A DNA stretch of 16,486 nucleotides. Source: an uncultured Clostridium sp. GTDB taxonomy: Bacteria > Bacillota > Clostridia > Lachnospirales > Lachnospiraceae. A program made the translations under genes and the position numbers. The notes below the pieces were generated by a model. The model ran no database searches. It was not told where the DNA came from and worked only from the letters and a program-made list of their open reading frames with translations. This document shows positions 1-6,114 of the stretch, piece after piece. Within the stretch, counting starts at the first letter, position 1. Each line of letters begins with the position of its first letter. Where the stretch lies: NCBI GenBank assembly GCA_900543885.1, contig UQTA01000069.1:1-16486 (forward strand), given 5' to 3'.

Positions 1-386
1 TTATTTCCGCTCTGCCGGAGGGGTATGACACTGTGATTGGCGGGGGCGGCGGCACTTTGTCCGGCGGTGAGAAACAGCGGATTTCCATCGCCCGCGCCAT
101 GCTGAAAAATGCGCCCATCATCATTTTGGACGAGGCAACAAGCAGCGTTGACCCGGAGAATGAGGATGAATTGCAGCGGGCTATTGAGGCGTTGACCCAC
201 GACAAGACCATCATCATGATTGCCCACCGGCTGAAAACTGTTCGGAACGCCGACCAAATCTTTGTGTTAGACAATACCCATATCGTCCAGCGCGGCACTC
301 ATGCAGAGCTGATCCAGCAAAAAGGCCTGTATGCTGACTTTGTATTGACCAGACAGGAGGCCATAGGCTGGAAACTGAATCAGTAA
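1..386 (+). CDS. ABC exporter, C-terminal nucleotide-binding part (5' end cut by window)
   Basis: The reading frame is open from base 3 to the TAA at 384-386, so only the end of the gene is present. It shows the second half of an ABC ATPase domain. In order these are the ABC signature LSGGEKQR, Walker B IIILDEATSSVD and the H-loop IMIAHRLKTV. The text just before the signature (LPEGYDTVIGGGG) is typical of exporters in which a membrane domain is fused to the ATPase (MsbA/MdlB-like). The membrane domain would lie upstream of the window. Its substrate cannot be read from this fragment. The next gene starts 11 bp downstream with its own strong ribosome binding site, so the two are probably co-transcribed, and that neighbour is a metalloregulator. 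The family assignment is secure; the function is unknown. Confidence 0.93.
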   Translation, partial: ISALPEGYDTVIGGGGGTLSGGEKQRISIARAMLKNAPIIILDEATSSVDPENEDELQRAIEALTHDKTIIMIAHRLKTVRNADQIFVLDNTHIVQRGTHAELIQQKGLYADFVLTRQEAIGWKLNQ

Positions 387-397
387 AGGAGGTTCAG

Positions 398-787
398 ATG
401 AAACTTCACGAATCTGGAGAAGATTATCTGGAAGCAATCTTTGTTCTGCAGCAGAAAAGAGGAATGGTTCGATCTGTTGATGTGTCGCAGCATCTGGGTG
501 TGAAAAAGCCCAGTGTATGCCACGCGGTTTCTATTTTGGAGCGAGGCGGCCTCCTGGTTAAAGATGAGGACCATTTCCTTCACTTAACTGAAAAAGGCCG
601 GGAGACGGCTGAGGCAATCTATGAAAGGCACTGCTATTTTAAAAACTGGCTGATTGAGGCAGGTGTGGAGGATGCCACAGCGGAACAGGAAGCCTGCAGG
701 ATCGAGCATGACATCAGTGAGCAGAGCTTCCAGAAATTGAAGAGATGGAAGGAGCTGGGACATTCTGAAGAAACAAATGGTGATTGA
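398..787 (+). CDS. DtxR/MntR-family metal-dependent transcriptional regulator
   Basis: This 129-residue protein has an N-terminal winged helix (residues about 8-70) followed by a helical metal-binding and dimerisation region. The start GEDYLEAI places D9 and E12 where MntR has its D8/E11 metal ligands. H78 and the block EACRIEH (C100, E103, H104) match the C/E/H ligand pattern of DtxR-type proteins. It therefore probably binds Fe or Mn and represses transport genes, perhaps the ABC exporter whose end lies 11 bp upstream. The length fits the short MntR-like members without an SH3-like C-terminal domain. The start is supported by AAAGGAGG at 385-392, five bases from the ATG. The end overlaps the next reading frame by 11 bp. 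The family is secure from motifs; the choice of metal is inference. Confidence 0.88.
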   Translation: MKLHESGEDYLEAIFVLQQKRGMVRSVDVSQHLGVKKPSVCHAVSILERGGLLVKDEDHFLHLTEKGRETAEAIYERHCYFKNWLIEAGVEDATAEQEACRIEHDISEQSFQKLKRWKELGHSEETNGD

Positions 788-1181
788 ATTTCCAGAGGAG
801 CGGCTGCCGGAGATCTGCAGCTTCAAGAGAAAACTCCAGACTTTGGAAGGTGTAAAAATCTACATGGAGCCGCAGCAGATCCGATATCCGGGATTTTTTC
901 TGAATATGCTCCAACGTAAGGTTATGGTGGAGGAAAAAGAGGTGCCTCTGACTGCCAGGGAATTTGACATCCTTGCAGTCATGGCCCGGCATCCGGGACG
1001 TGTGTATACCTATGCTCAGATTTGCCACCTGATCTATGGGGAAACGGATGTCGGGGAAGAAATGTACAGTAGTGCCTACTGTCTGATCAGCAGCCTGCGG
1101 AAGAAGCTGGAGAAGGAACCACGGCACCCCCGGTATCTTGATACCGTATATGGTGTCGGGTATCGGTTTGAGATTGCATAA
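777..1181 (+). CDS. Receiver-less OmpR/PhoB-type winged-helix DNA-binding protein
   Basis: The C-terminal ~90 residues form a typical OmpR/PhoB effector domain: LTAREFDILAVMARHPGRV, then a recognition-helix region ending SSLRKKLE, then the wing YLDTVYGVGYRF. There is no receiver domain; the first ~45 residues are not recognisable. The ATG at 777 overlaps the end of the metalloregulator gene, and the nearest AAGGAG lies about 22 bp upstream, too far for a good site. An in-frame ATG at 864 with GGAAGG at 845-850 is an alternative start that would keep the whole DNA-binding domain. The gene may be translated by coupling to its neighbour. A similar orphan DNA-binding protein ends another operon in this window at 12570. 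The domain assignment is confident; targets are unknown. Confidence 0.8.
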   Translation: MVIEFPEERLPEICSFKRKLQTLEGVKIYMEPQQIRYPGFFLNMLQRKVMVEEKEVPLTAREFDILAVMARHPGRVYTYAQICHLIYGETDVGEEMYSSAYCLISSLRKKLEKEPRHPRYLDTVYGVGYRFEIA

Positions 1182-1201
1182 TATAATAATCGTTATAGCC
1201 A

Positions 1202-1237
1202 TCAAGGGGGCGCTGTTTTTTACACAGCGTCCCTTGA
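1202..1237. terminator. Inverted repeat between convergent genes, likely bidirectional terminator
   Basis: The arms TCAAGGG and TCCCTTGA plus CGCTGT and ACAGCG form a stem of about 13 bp around a T-rich loop, between two convergent genes. Neither side has a good U-tract, so intrinsic termination would be weak or need help from Rho. Confidence 0.5.
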
Positions 1238-1268
1238 GTTCTTCATAAGATATTTACTACAGTTTCTA

Positions 1269-2111
1269 TTATGAGAATGGTATGGTCGAGCCATGATAAC
1301 CATCCACATGAAGCGGGAGGACTGTAGCTCCGGCTTCTATTTTTTTGATCTGCACGTCATGAGATAATCCCAGGACAGCGCAGCCACACGAAACCTTTTC
1401 AATGACTGACTGGCCCGATGCCAGGTCAACGATTGCATGGCCGTTCATTGTTCTAATCCGTGTATTTTCATTCAAGCTCAGAATACGGGAGTTGTCCTGC
1501 ATGGTATGGATCTGGCTATCCCTATATACATGACGAATAAGTGAAATATCTTTCATCTTATGGACAACTGCATTCTCGCACAAATTAGAGATCATAGCAT
1601 GGTCATCCAGGCATTGGATCTGAGCGTTTCCCTGCACATTCTTAATGAAAGAGTTCCCTGTGATGATCTCTGCCTGAGCATGATCCTCCATCGTATCGAT
1701 GACAGAATCAAAACAGTAGATTTCAGCATCTCCGCATACGGTGTCCACGTCACAGTGATACAGGATATGCTTACCACTGCTGATCAACTTGATCGTCTCA
1801 TTTGCCCGCAGGTATTTCTTCTGCCAATCTTTCAATGCGGCGATTAACCGTTGCTGGATAGGTTTGTTCTTTCGTAAAGGTCTGTCAAGCCAGGAATCGG
1901 GGGTGAACATAGAAAAGTTCATTTCCTCCTGCTTCGGGCTGATCCACCATTTCCAACAATATGGATGCAATCTAAAAATAATGGGATAGGTGCCGTCCTT
2001 GATATATCCGGCATCGGCTGAAGATGCCAGAATATCCTGTACCCCTTTATCCCCTCTTGCTGTTGCGTAACCTTCATTTTCAAATAATACAATACTAAAT
2101 TCTAAATCCAT
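1269..2111 (-). CDS. Unrecognised protein with ~15 tandem 9-residue repeats (predicted beta-solenoid)
   Basis: I do not recognise the family of the N-terminal part (residues 1-105), which is rich in Trp and aromatic residues (YCWKWWISP). From about residue 127 to 265 the chain falls into consecutive 9-residue units. The pattern is a polar residue (N/D/H/Q), a small one (A/S), any, I/V, two any, M/L/V, any, then D/G/E/N. Examples are NAQIQCLDD, HAMISNLCE, NAVVHKMKD and DSQIHTMQD. Regular inward-pointing I/V and M/L positions suggest a right-handed parallel beta-helix. No signal peptide or membrane segment is visible, so it is probably cytoplasmic. The start is supported by AAAGGAGAAAAGA before the ATG. 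The gene is transcribed alone, after a leader that carries an intrinsic terminator (2181-2213). Its role is unknown; a binding scaffold or nucleic-acid mimic are only possibilities. Confidence 0.75.
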   Translation of the reverse strand: MDLEFSIVLFENEGYATARGDKGVQDILASSADAGYIKDGTYPIIFRLHPYCWKWWISPKQEEMNFSMFTPDSWLDRPLRKNKPIQQRLIAALKDWQKKYLRANETIKLISSGKHILYHCDVDTVCGDAEIYCFDSVIDTMEDHAQAEIITGNSFIKNVQGNAQIQCLDDHAMISNLCENAVVHKMKDISLIRHVYRDSQIHTMQDNSRILSLNENTRIRTMNGHAIVDLASGQSVIEKVSCGCAVLGLSHDVQIKKIEAGATVLPLHVDGYHGSTIPFS

Positions 2112-2180
2112 TCTTTTCTCCTTTTTTGTGGGTGTTCCTCCGGAAATTTAATTCAATCCTCCTCTCCTGCTTTCAGGCAT

Positions 2181-2213
2181 AAAAAAAGAGAATGATGCCG
2201 GATGCTCATTCTC
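2181..2213 (-). terminator. Intrinsic terminator in the leader of the solenoid gene
   Basis: Read on the minus strand, GAGAATGA (2213-2206) pairs with TCATTCTC (2195-2188) across a 10-nt loop, followed at once by seven T (2187-2181). This is a clear Rho-independent terminator. It lies about 70 nt before the ATG at 2111, so transcripts from the promoter at 2347-2375 should stop here unless the hairpin is prevented from forming. Confidence 0.85.
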
Positions 2214-2307
2214 AAACTTCGTACAGAAATCTCTGCAAAATAAAAAGCCAGAAGGTACTGCCTGGTGGCAGAATATCCCTCTGACTGATTACAAACCTAA
2301 ACAGCAT
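2212..2307 (-). CDS. Possible 31-residue small protein or leader peptide (MLFRF...LYEV)
   Basis: Within the leader RNA an ATG at 2307 opens a 31-codon frame. It ends in TGA at 2214-2212, so the stop codon overlaps the first bases of the terminator stem. The peptide is moderately hydrophobic, with a central PPGSTFW and a C-terminal LFILQRFLYEV. An AAAAGG stands three bases before the ATG, closer than usual. The tight fit of promoter, ORF and terminator argues that it is either a leader peptide whose translation disturbs the hairpin, or a tiny free-standing gene such as a small membrane-active peptide. The frame may also be chance within a structured RNA. Nothing establishes translation. Confidence 0.35.
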   Translation of the reverse strand: MLFRFVISQRDILPPGSTFWLFILQRFLYEV

Positions 2308-2346
2308 ATCCTTTTCCGGATAAACACAATTAATGATTACAGAATA

Positions 2347-2375
2347 AGTATATTACTACATCTGGTATATGTCAA
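2347..2375 (-). promoter_or_regulatory. Strong sigma-A promoter on the minus strand
   Basis: On the minus strand TTGACA (2375-2370) is followed after exactly 17 bp by TATACT (2352-2347). This is a perfect -35 and a 5/6 -10, in an AT-rich surrounding. The predicted start is near 2340. It drives the leader RNA and, by readthrough, the solenoid gene. Confidence 0.85.
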
Positions 2376-2578
2376 ATTATATTGCAACAAAATATAGGAA
2401 TATTTCTGCTTTTTCAATAAAAGTTGCTATTTGCATATCCCATACGTATGAAATAAGTAACAGAGCCATATGAAGCGTTAAGGAAAGATATAGTATTGAA
2501 CAAACAGAAAATCATCCACTCTGCGAAAATGTAGCCCTATTATTCTTATGAAAAGTAAAAATACAGGAGGAAATTACT
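2376..2578. other. AT-rich intergenic stretch upstream of the DUF5348 operon
   Basis: No gene is visible here on either strand. It holds a 10-bp perfect palindrome CATACGTATG (2441-2450). A weak plus-strand promoter candidate overlaps it: TTGCTA at 2424-2429, 17 bp, then TATGAA at 2447-2452. An AGGAGG at 2565-2570 serves the next gene. The palindrome could be an operator for that operon, but this is inference. Confidence 0.35.
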
Positions 2579-2809
2579 ATGGTAAAGAAAAAAGGCGTAT
2601 TATGCTATGACCGGGAATCCGGGAGGTATGACATCTACTTTGGAAACGGCAGCTATTACGGCGGCCTGCATTGCGGGGACTGCTTTGATGTAGAAATGAA
2701 TGGAGACTGGGTGCCGGTCCGGATTGAAATGGATGATGACTGGTATCTTGTGGGAGTTCCGAAGATCCGGCTGGACGGCCTGACAGTCCGGGCGGATTGG
2801 TACGAATAA
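2579..2809 (+). CDS. DUF5348 domain protein
   Basis: A 76-residue protein that matches the DUF5348 pattern as I know it. It opens with GVLCYDRESGRYDIYFG, continues YYGGLHCGDCFDV, then WVPVRIEMDDDWYLVG and LDGLTVR. The family is small, soluble and of unknown function, common on Firmicute mobile elements near recombinases and conjugation genes. That fits the next two genes and the tyrosine recombinase downstream. The start is fixed by AGGAGG eight bases before the ATG. The next gene begins 19 bp after the stop with its own strong site, so the three genes to 3616 are probably one operon. The family is confident; no biochemical role can be given. Confidence 0.85.
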   Translation: MVKKKGVLCYDRESGRYDIYFGNGSYYGGLHCGDCFDVEMNGDWVPVRIEMDDDWYLVGVPKIRLDGLTVRADWYE

Positions 2810-2828
2810 TCTTGTCAGGAGGGCGAAC

Positions 2829-3134
2829 ATGAAAAAGGAATGGGTGAAACCTGAAATCAAGTTTATCACGGATCCGGATATTATCCTGGGATGTCTCTAT
2901 GAGGTGTATGGACAGGAAAAGAAGTCTGTATTGGCTGGAAAGAATATCCGGCATACGATGATCTTCCCTTTTCTCCGGATGCTGGCAAATAACACGCAGG
3001 GAGATATCCGGGATCTGGAAGCTCTGCATCAGCGGCTCTGGAAGATATATGAAAAAGAACCGGAAAAGCAGGTGTTTGTACAGCAGGGAGAGAAAATCCT
3101 GGAAGCTGTCAGGAAAGGAGAAGATGGTGGATGA
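2829..3134 (+). CDS. Hypothetical helical protein, translationally coupled to recombinase-like gene
   Basis: A 101-residue protein of unknown family. It is charged and predicted mainly helical, with no signal peptide, membrane segment or Cys cluster. The first half contains the stretch LGCLYEVYGQEK and the second half LEALHQRLWKIYEKEPEKQVF. AGGAGGG at 2817-2823 supports the start. Its TGA overlaps the ATG of the next gene as ATGA (3131-3134), which implies translational coupling and roughly matched synthesis of the two proteins. It may therefore work with the recombinase-like protein, for example as a partner or a directionality factor, but this rests on gene order alone. Confidence 0.7.
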   Translation: MKKEWVKPEIKFITDPDIILGCLYEVYGQEKKSVLAGKNIRHTMIFPFLRMLANNTQGDIRDLEALHQRLWKIYEKEPEKQVFVQQGEKILEAVRKGEDGG

Positions 3135-3616
3135 TTTCCTATGAAAAAGCAAAAATGGGGAAGCAGCTGATGAAACAATTCATTGCGGAAGGGGAACTGG
3201 AAAAAGCAGCGTTTATCGGGCTTATGTACCAGATGCCGATTCGGATAGGGGATGCGATAAAGCTGCGGAAAAGTGACCTTTCCGGGAGGAATGTTTTAAA
3301 GATTTCTGCCAAATATGGAAAACCTTATACGAACCGGCATGGCAATCCTTATCGGATCACCAGACAGCTGAGGAGTCTTCTAAATTCTATCAACAGGGAC
3401 TCTGATTTCATCTTCACACGGAAGAAGGAGTATTATATACATTTATTCCACATATATTGGGGGTATTATCATCTAAATGACTTCCGGTGTGAATATTTGA
3501 GGAACGAAGAACTGCTTGAATGTCAGAGACGGAAGAAACAGTCCAAACCAGCCCAGCGCTTCACCGTTGAGGTAAAGGACGGGAAGCTGATTTTCAAAAG
3601 GGTGAGCGGCACCTAA
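3131..3616 (+). CDS. Degenerate tyrosine-recombinase-like protein (half catalytic domain)
   Basis: Residues about 1-95 read like the first half of a tyrosine-recombinase catalytic domain. LMYQMPIRIGDAIKLRKSDL corresponds to the box around catalytic Arg I, and SAKYGKPY lies where the catalytic Lys strand is expected. SDFIFT matches the end of that subdomain. The second half keeps only FRC in place of the usual HxxRH box. It has no GH/W motif and no nucleophilic Tyr in context, and ends in a Lys/Arg-rich tail. The N-terminal core-binding domain is also missing. It therefore cannot be an active recombinase alone. The intact coupling and ribosome binding site (AGGAAAGGAG at 3112-3121) argue against simple decay. 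It precedes an intact recombinase by about 250 bp. A DNA-binding or regulatory role is possible. Confidence 0.6.
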   Translation: MISYEKAKMGKQLMKQFIAEGELEKAAFIGLMYQMPIRIGDAIKLRKSDLSGRNVLKISAKYGKPYTNRHGNPYRITRQLRSLLNSINRDSDFIFTRKKEYYIHLFHIYWGYYHLNDFRCEYLRNEELLECQRRKKQSKPAQRFTVEVKDGKLIFKRVSGT

Positions 3617-3641
3617 GCTGCCCCCTGAAATCATCCAGATC

Positions 3642-3675
3642 GGACAGCGGAAAAAATCTGCTGTCCTTTTTGCGT
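3642..3675 (+). terminator. Intrinsic terminator ending the DUF5348 operon
   Basis: GGACAGC (3642-3648) pairs with GCTGTCC (3660-3666), and the stem extends inward by three further pairs around an A-rich loop. TTTTT follows directly, with a second T run a few bases on. It separates the three-gene operon from the recombinase region. Confidence 0.9.
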
Positions 3676-3735
3676 TTTTATGCTGTGAAACGTATGGAAT
3701 ATATATAGGAAGCGTGTCAGAACCGTGCCATTTTC

Positions 3736-3848
3736 TGAACACAACATAATAGCAATTATGTTGTGTTGGAGCTGAGCGAGGCAGGGGTAATCCCATCTGA
3801 ACGCAACATAATTACGTACACATCACTGAAAAGTGAACGCAACATAAT
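3736..3848. repeat. Four-copy recombinase-binding array: inverted pair plus two direct repeats
   Basis: The motif TGAACRCAACATAAT occurs at 3736-3750, 3798-3812 and 3834-3848, and its 13-base core occurs inverted at 3755-3767. The first copy and the inverted one form a perfect 13-bp palindrome around AGCA, equal to 11-bp arms around an 8-bp centre. That is the size of a tyrosine-recombinase core site. The other two are direct copies 36 bp apart, the last ending five bases before the recombinase ribosome binding site. This arrangement (inverted core plus two direct accessory motifs beside the recombinase gene) matches the layout known for the TnpI internal resolution site of Tn4430. Binding by the protein at 3869-4705 is inference. 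Confidence 0.75.
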
Positions 3849-3868
3849 CGCAGAGGGGAATGAGAAGC

Positions 3869-4705
3869 ATGGCATTACTGGATGATTATAGAATTTATCT
3901 GAAGGAACAGGGGAAAGCGAAAAATACCATTCAGACTTATAGCAGGCACGTTGATGAATACTGTCGGTGGTACAGGGACACGTTTGGGGAGGAACTGACG
4001 CTGCTTTACCATACCAACATTTTGGATTTTCGGTCATACCTGCAGAACATTAAGAAACTGAAGTTTAAAAGCATTGATACGAAACTGTCCTCTCTGACCA
4101 GCTTTAATGAGTTCCTGGTGCAGATTGGAGTTCAGAAAGATCTGGTCATCACGGCAGAGGACCGGCTGAAATTCCAGCAGGAAATTGCAAGCCCGGCGGA
4201 AATAGAAAAGAAAGATGTGGAGGCGTTTCTCCAGAAGGTACTTGTGGATACTGGAAAGAGAAACTATGCGATTGCGGTGATCCTTGCATATGCCGGCCTG
4301 CGTGTCAGCGAGTGTATCAGTATTGGCCTGACAGATATTGATTTTCAGGCAAGGGAACTGCTGGTGACTGGAAAAGGCAATAAGCAGCGGATCGTGTTCA
4401 TCAATGACAAGATCATCCATGCAGTCCGGGAGTATCTGAAGGTAAGAAACTCTCAGTCTGAGTACCTGTTTGTCAGCAGGAATGGCGGAAAGCTCCACCG
4501 CAGCAGTGTGAGCCGTTTTTTCAATCAGTGTTCGGACCGGATTACACCGCACTCGCTCCGGCATTACTTCTGCTCTCATGCCCTGGAGATGGGATATACA
4601 ATTGCGGAAGTCGCAAATCAGGCCGGACATGCCAGCGAGCGGACCACGCTGATCTATACCAATACGAGCCGGGAACAGATGAAGGAGAAATCGAACCTGT
4701 TGTAA
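3869..4705 (+). CDS. Tyrosine-type site-specific recombinase/integrase, intact
   Basis: A 278-residue XerC/D-like recombinase. Residues 1-90 form the SAM-like core-binding domain (YRIYLKEQGKAKNTIQTYSRH). Residues 113-278 form the catalytic domain with every active-site residue: R145 (AGLRVSE), K169 (TGKGNKQR), H228 and R231 (PHSLRH), H254 (AGHAS) and nucleophile Y263 (LIYTNTS). The length equals that of XerC/XerD/TnpI rather than large phage integrases with arm-binding domains. The ATG at 3869 is preferred because GAGGGG (3853-3858) is about ten bases upstream; an ATG at 3860 would be only one base away. Immediately upstream lies a four-copy repeat array likely to be its binding site, and binding there could also repress its own gene. 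Probable role: resolution or integration of a mobile element. Its exact element is unknown. Confidence 0.93.
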   Translation: MALLDDYRIYLKEQGKAKNTIQTYSRHVDEYCRWYRDTFGEELTLLYHTNILDFRSYLQNIKKLKFKSIDTKLSSLTSFNEFLVQIGVQKDLVITAEDRLKFQQEIASPAEIEKKDVEAFLQKVLVDTGKRNYAIAVILAYAGLRVSECISIGLTDIDFQARELLVTGKGNKQRIVFINDKIIHAVREYLKVRNSQSEYLFVSRNGGKLHRSSVSRFFNQCSDRITPHSLRHYFCSHALEMGYTIAEVANQAGHASERTTLIYTNTSREQMKEKSNLL

Positions 4706-4729
4706 GTAACTATAAGAATATAATTGTCC

Positions 4730-4760
4730 TTGTATAAACAGACAATAAGTTGATTATAAT
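4730..4760 (+). promoter_or_regulatory. Candidate promoter of the DUF4143 ATPase gene
   Basis: A perfect TATAAT at 4755-4760 stands 20 bp before the ATG at 4780. The only -35 candidate is TTGTAT at 4730-4735, with a long 19-bp spacer. The recombinase gene ends at 4705 without a terminator, so readthrough could also supply expression. Confidence 0.35.
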
Positions 4761-4779
4761 AAAAGTATGAGGTATAATA

Positions 4780-6024
4780 ATGACAAAACTAACGAAGGAC
4801 GTGGATTGTATGGAGATGATAAGACGAAATTTGTATCTGGATAAGATACGTCCATTCATTGACCAGGATCTGATCAAAGTATTGATTGGCCTTAGAAGAA
4901 GCGGAAAGACCATCCTGCTTTCGCAGATCCGGGATGTTCTTTTGGAGCGTGGAGTGCCAAGGGAAAATATCATAGAGATCAATTTTGAGTCCCGGCGGTT
5001 TAAAAAGCTAGAGGATGCTGATCACTTCTATCGGTATGTCACGGAACGGGCAGAGCAGGTGGACGGCAAAGTATATCTTTTTTTTGACGAGATCCAGCAT
5101 GTAAAAGAGTGGCACTCAGTTATCCCTTCCTTCCGGATTGATTTTGACTGTGATATCTATGTGACCGGTTCTAACAGCAAATTGCTGTCCGGTGAACTGG
5201 CAACAAATATGGCAGGAAGATATGTTTCTTTTCATGTGTATCCTTTTGTGTTGTCTGAGATACAGGAATTTTATGAGATCAATGGGCTTCCTTATACCAG
5301 AGAACAGCTTTTTACGGATTATCTAAAATATGGCGGCCTTCCGATGCGCCTGGTGCTGCCGGATGAACATTCCGTCCGCACCTATCTGGAGGATGTTTAT
5401 GATTCTGTCGTGATGAAAGATATTCTCTCCAGATATGCCATCCGCAATGAGAGTCTTTTGCGAAAGCTGCTGGAATTTCTGCTGGACAATATTGGGAACC
5501 CGTTCTCGGCAAGATCCATCTGCCGGGCGCTGACCACAGGCGGGCAGTCAACAACGGTGGACACGGTACTTAATTATATTGATAAGCTGCAGGCAGGTAT
5601 GATTCTTTCAAAAGCGGAAAGATATGATATTAAGGGGAAAAACATCCTGGCTTCAACAGAAAAGTATTATGCGGGTGATATTGGGCTTCGCAATGTGAGC
5701 AAAGCAAGCGAACAGATTGATACAAGCAAATTGTTTGAGAACGTGGTGTATCTGGAAATGTTAAGCCGGGGATATGACGTGAAAGTAGGCAAGCTGGATA
5801 CTCAGGAAATTGACTTCGTATGTTACAAAGGACAGAAGAAACTCTATATCCAGGTGGCCTATGTATTGTCAGAGGATTGCATTGCAAGAGAATTTGGCAA
5901 TCTGGAGAAGATAGATGACAATTATCCGAAATATGTGATCAGCAGCGACATCGTAGATATGAGCAGGAATGGAATTGTTCATTATAATATCATTGACTTT
6001 CTGCTGGATGAAAAGGACATATAA
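4780..6024 (+). CDS. AAA ATPase with DUF4143 C-terminal domain
   Basis: A 414-residue protein of the AAA_14/DUF4143 type. Walker A GLRRSGKT is at 37-44, Walker B VYLFFDEIQ at 98-106, and a sensor-1 strand IYVTGSNS at 126-133. These are followed by AGRYVSFHVYPFVLSE, a segment typical of the family. The C-terminal part ends with GKLDTQEIDFVCYKG and KKLYIQV, resembling the D...ExK core of PD-(D/E)XK nuclease folds seen in DUF4143 proteins. It is therefore a cytoplasmic ATPase, possibly acting on nucleic acid; no role is established for most members, which are very abundant in gut Firmicutes and Bacteroidetes. GAGG eight bases before the ATG supports the start; a second ATG at 4810 is possible. 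A hairpin follows the stop. Confidence 0.88.
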   Translation: MTKLTKDVDCMEMIRRNLYLDKIRPFIDQDLIKVLIGLRRSGKTILLSQIRDVLLERGVPRENIIEINFESRRFKKLEDADHFYRYVTERAEQVDGKVYLFFDEIQHVKEWHSVIPSFRIDFDCDIYVTGSNSKLLSGELATNMAGRYVSFHVYPFVLSEIQEFYEINGLPYTREQLFTDYLKYGGLPMRLVLPDEHSVRTYLEDVYDSVVMKDILSRYAIRNESLLRKLLEFLLDNIGNPFSARSICRALTTGGQSTTVDTVLNYIDKLQAGMILSKAERYDIKGKNILASTEKYYAGDIGLRNVSKASEQIDTSKLFENVVYLEMLSRGYDVKVGKLDTQEIDFVCYKGQKKLYIQVAYVLSEDCIAREFGNLEKIDDNYPKYVISSDIVDMSRNGIVHYNIIDFLLDEKDI

Positions 6025-6035
6025 GTCAGCGAAAA

Positions 6036-6060
6036 GGAGCCGTCCAAAGTGGGCGGCTCC
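6036..6060. terminator. Hairpin terminator between ATPase and histidine kinase genes
   Basis: GGAGCCG (6036-6042) and CGGCTCC (6054-6060) form a GC-rich stem between convergent genes. On the minus strand it is followed by TTTTC, so it may terminate the kinase transcript better than the ATPase transcript. A near-identical hairpin lies at 12574-12597. Confidence 0.75.
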
Positions 6061-6114
6061 AATTAATATCCCGTTTGTTTATACATATAATTAATCTTTG
6101 ACTATTTTGTTTCA

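Larger units (their letters stand above)
2181..2340 (-). ncRNA. Putative ~160-nt leader RNA or small RNA, promoter to terminator
   Basis: A near-consensus promoter (2347-2375) and an intrinsic terminator (2213-2181) bracket this stretch on the minus strand, giving an RNA of about 160 nt. Besides the terminator it can form three local hairpins. ATCC/GGAT lies around 2318-2309. CTGCC/GGCAG, with a CCAG/CTGG alternative, lies around 2270-2250. CAGA/TCTG lies around 2237-2222. I could not match it to a riboswitch class by eye (TPP, FMN, SAM, cobalamin, preQ1 and cyclic-di-GMP consensus cores are absent). It may be a free small RNA, an attenuator for the solenoid gene, or the mRNA of the 31-codon ORF inside it. 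Confidence 0.5.

Noticed and set aside
714..1205. Long minus-strand ORF of 163 codons
   Set aside because: It is a shadow of the metalloregulator and winged-helix genes, with biased composition and no start signal.
2181..2340. Leader RNA as one of the common riboswitch classes
   Set aside because: None of the core sequences I could check by eye (TPP, FMN, SAM-I, cobalamin, preQ1, lysine, cyclic-di-GMP-I) is present.
3736..3767. Inverted repeat taken as a transcription terminator
   Set aside because: Its stem is AT-rich, it has no T run, and two more direct copies of the same motif follow, which fits protein binding sites better.
3736..3848. Repeat array as a CRISPR or plasmid iteron array
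   Set aside because: One copy is inverted, spacings are unequal and there is no cas or replication gene; the neighbour is a recombinase.
4034..4630. Minus-strand 198-codon ORF
   Set aside because: It lies entirely antisense to the recombinase catalytic domain, whose motifs are complete.
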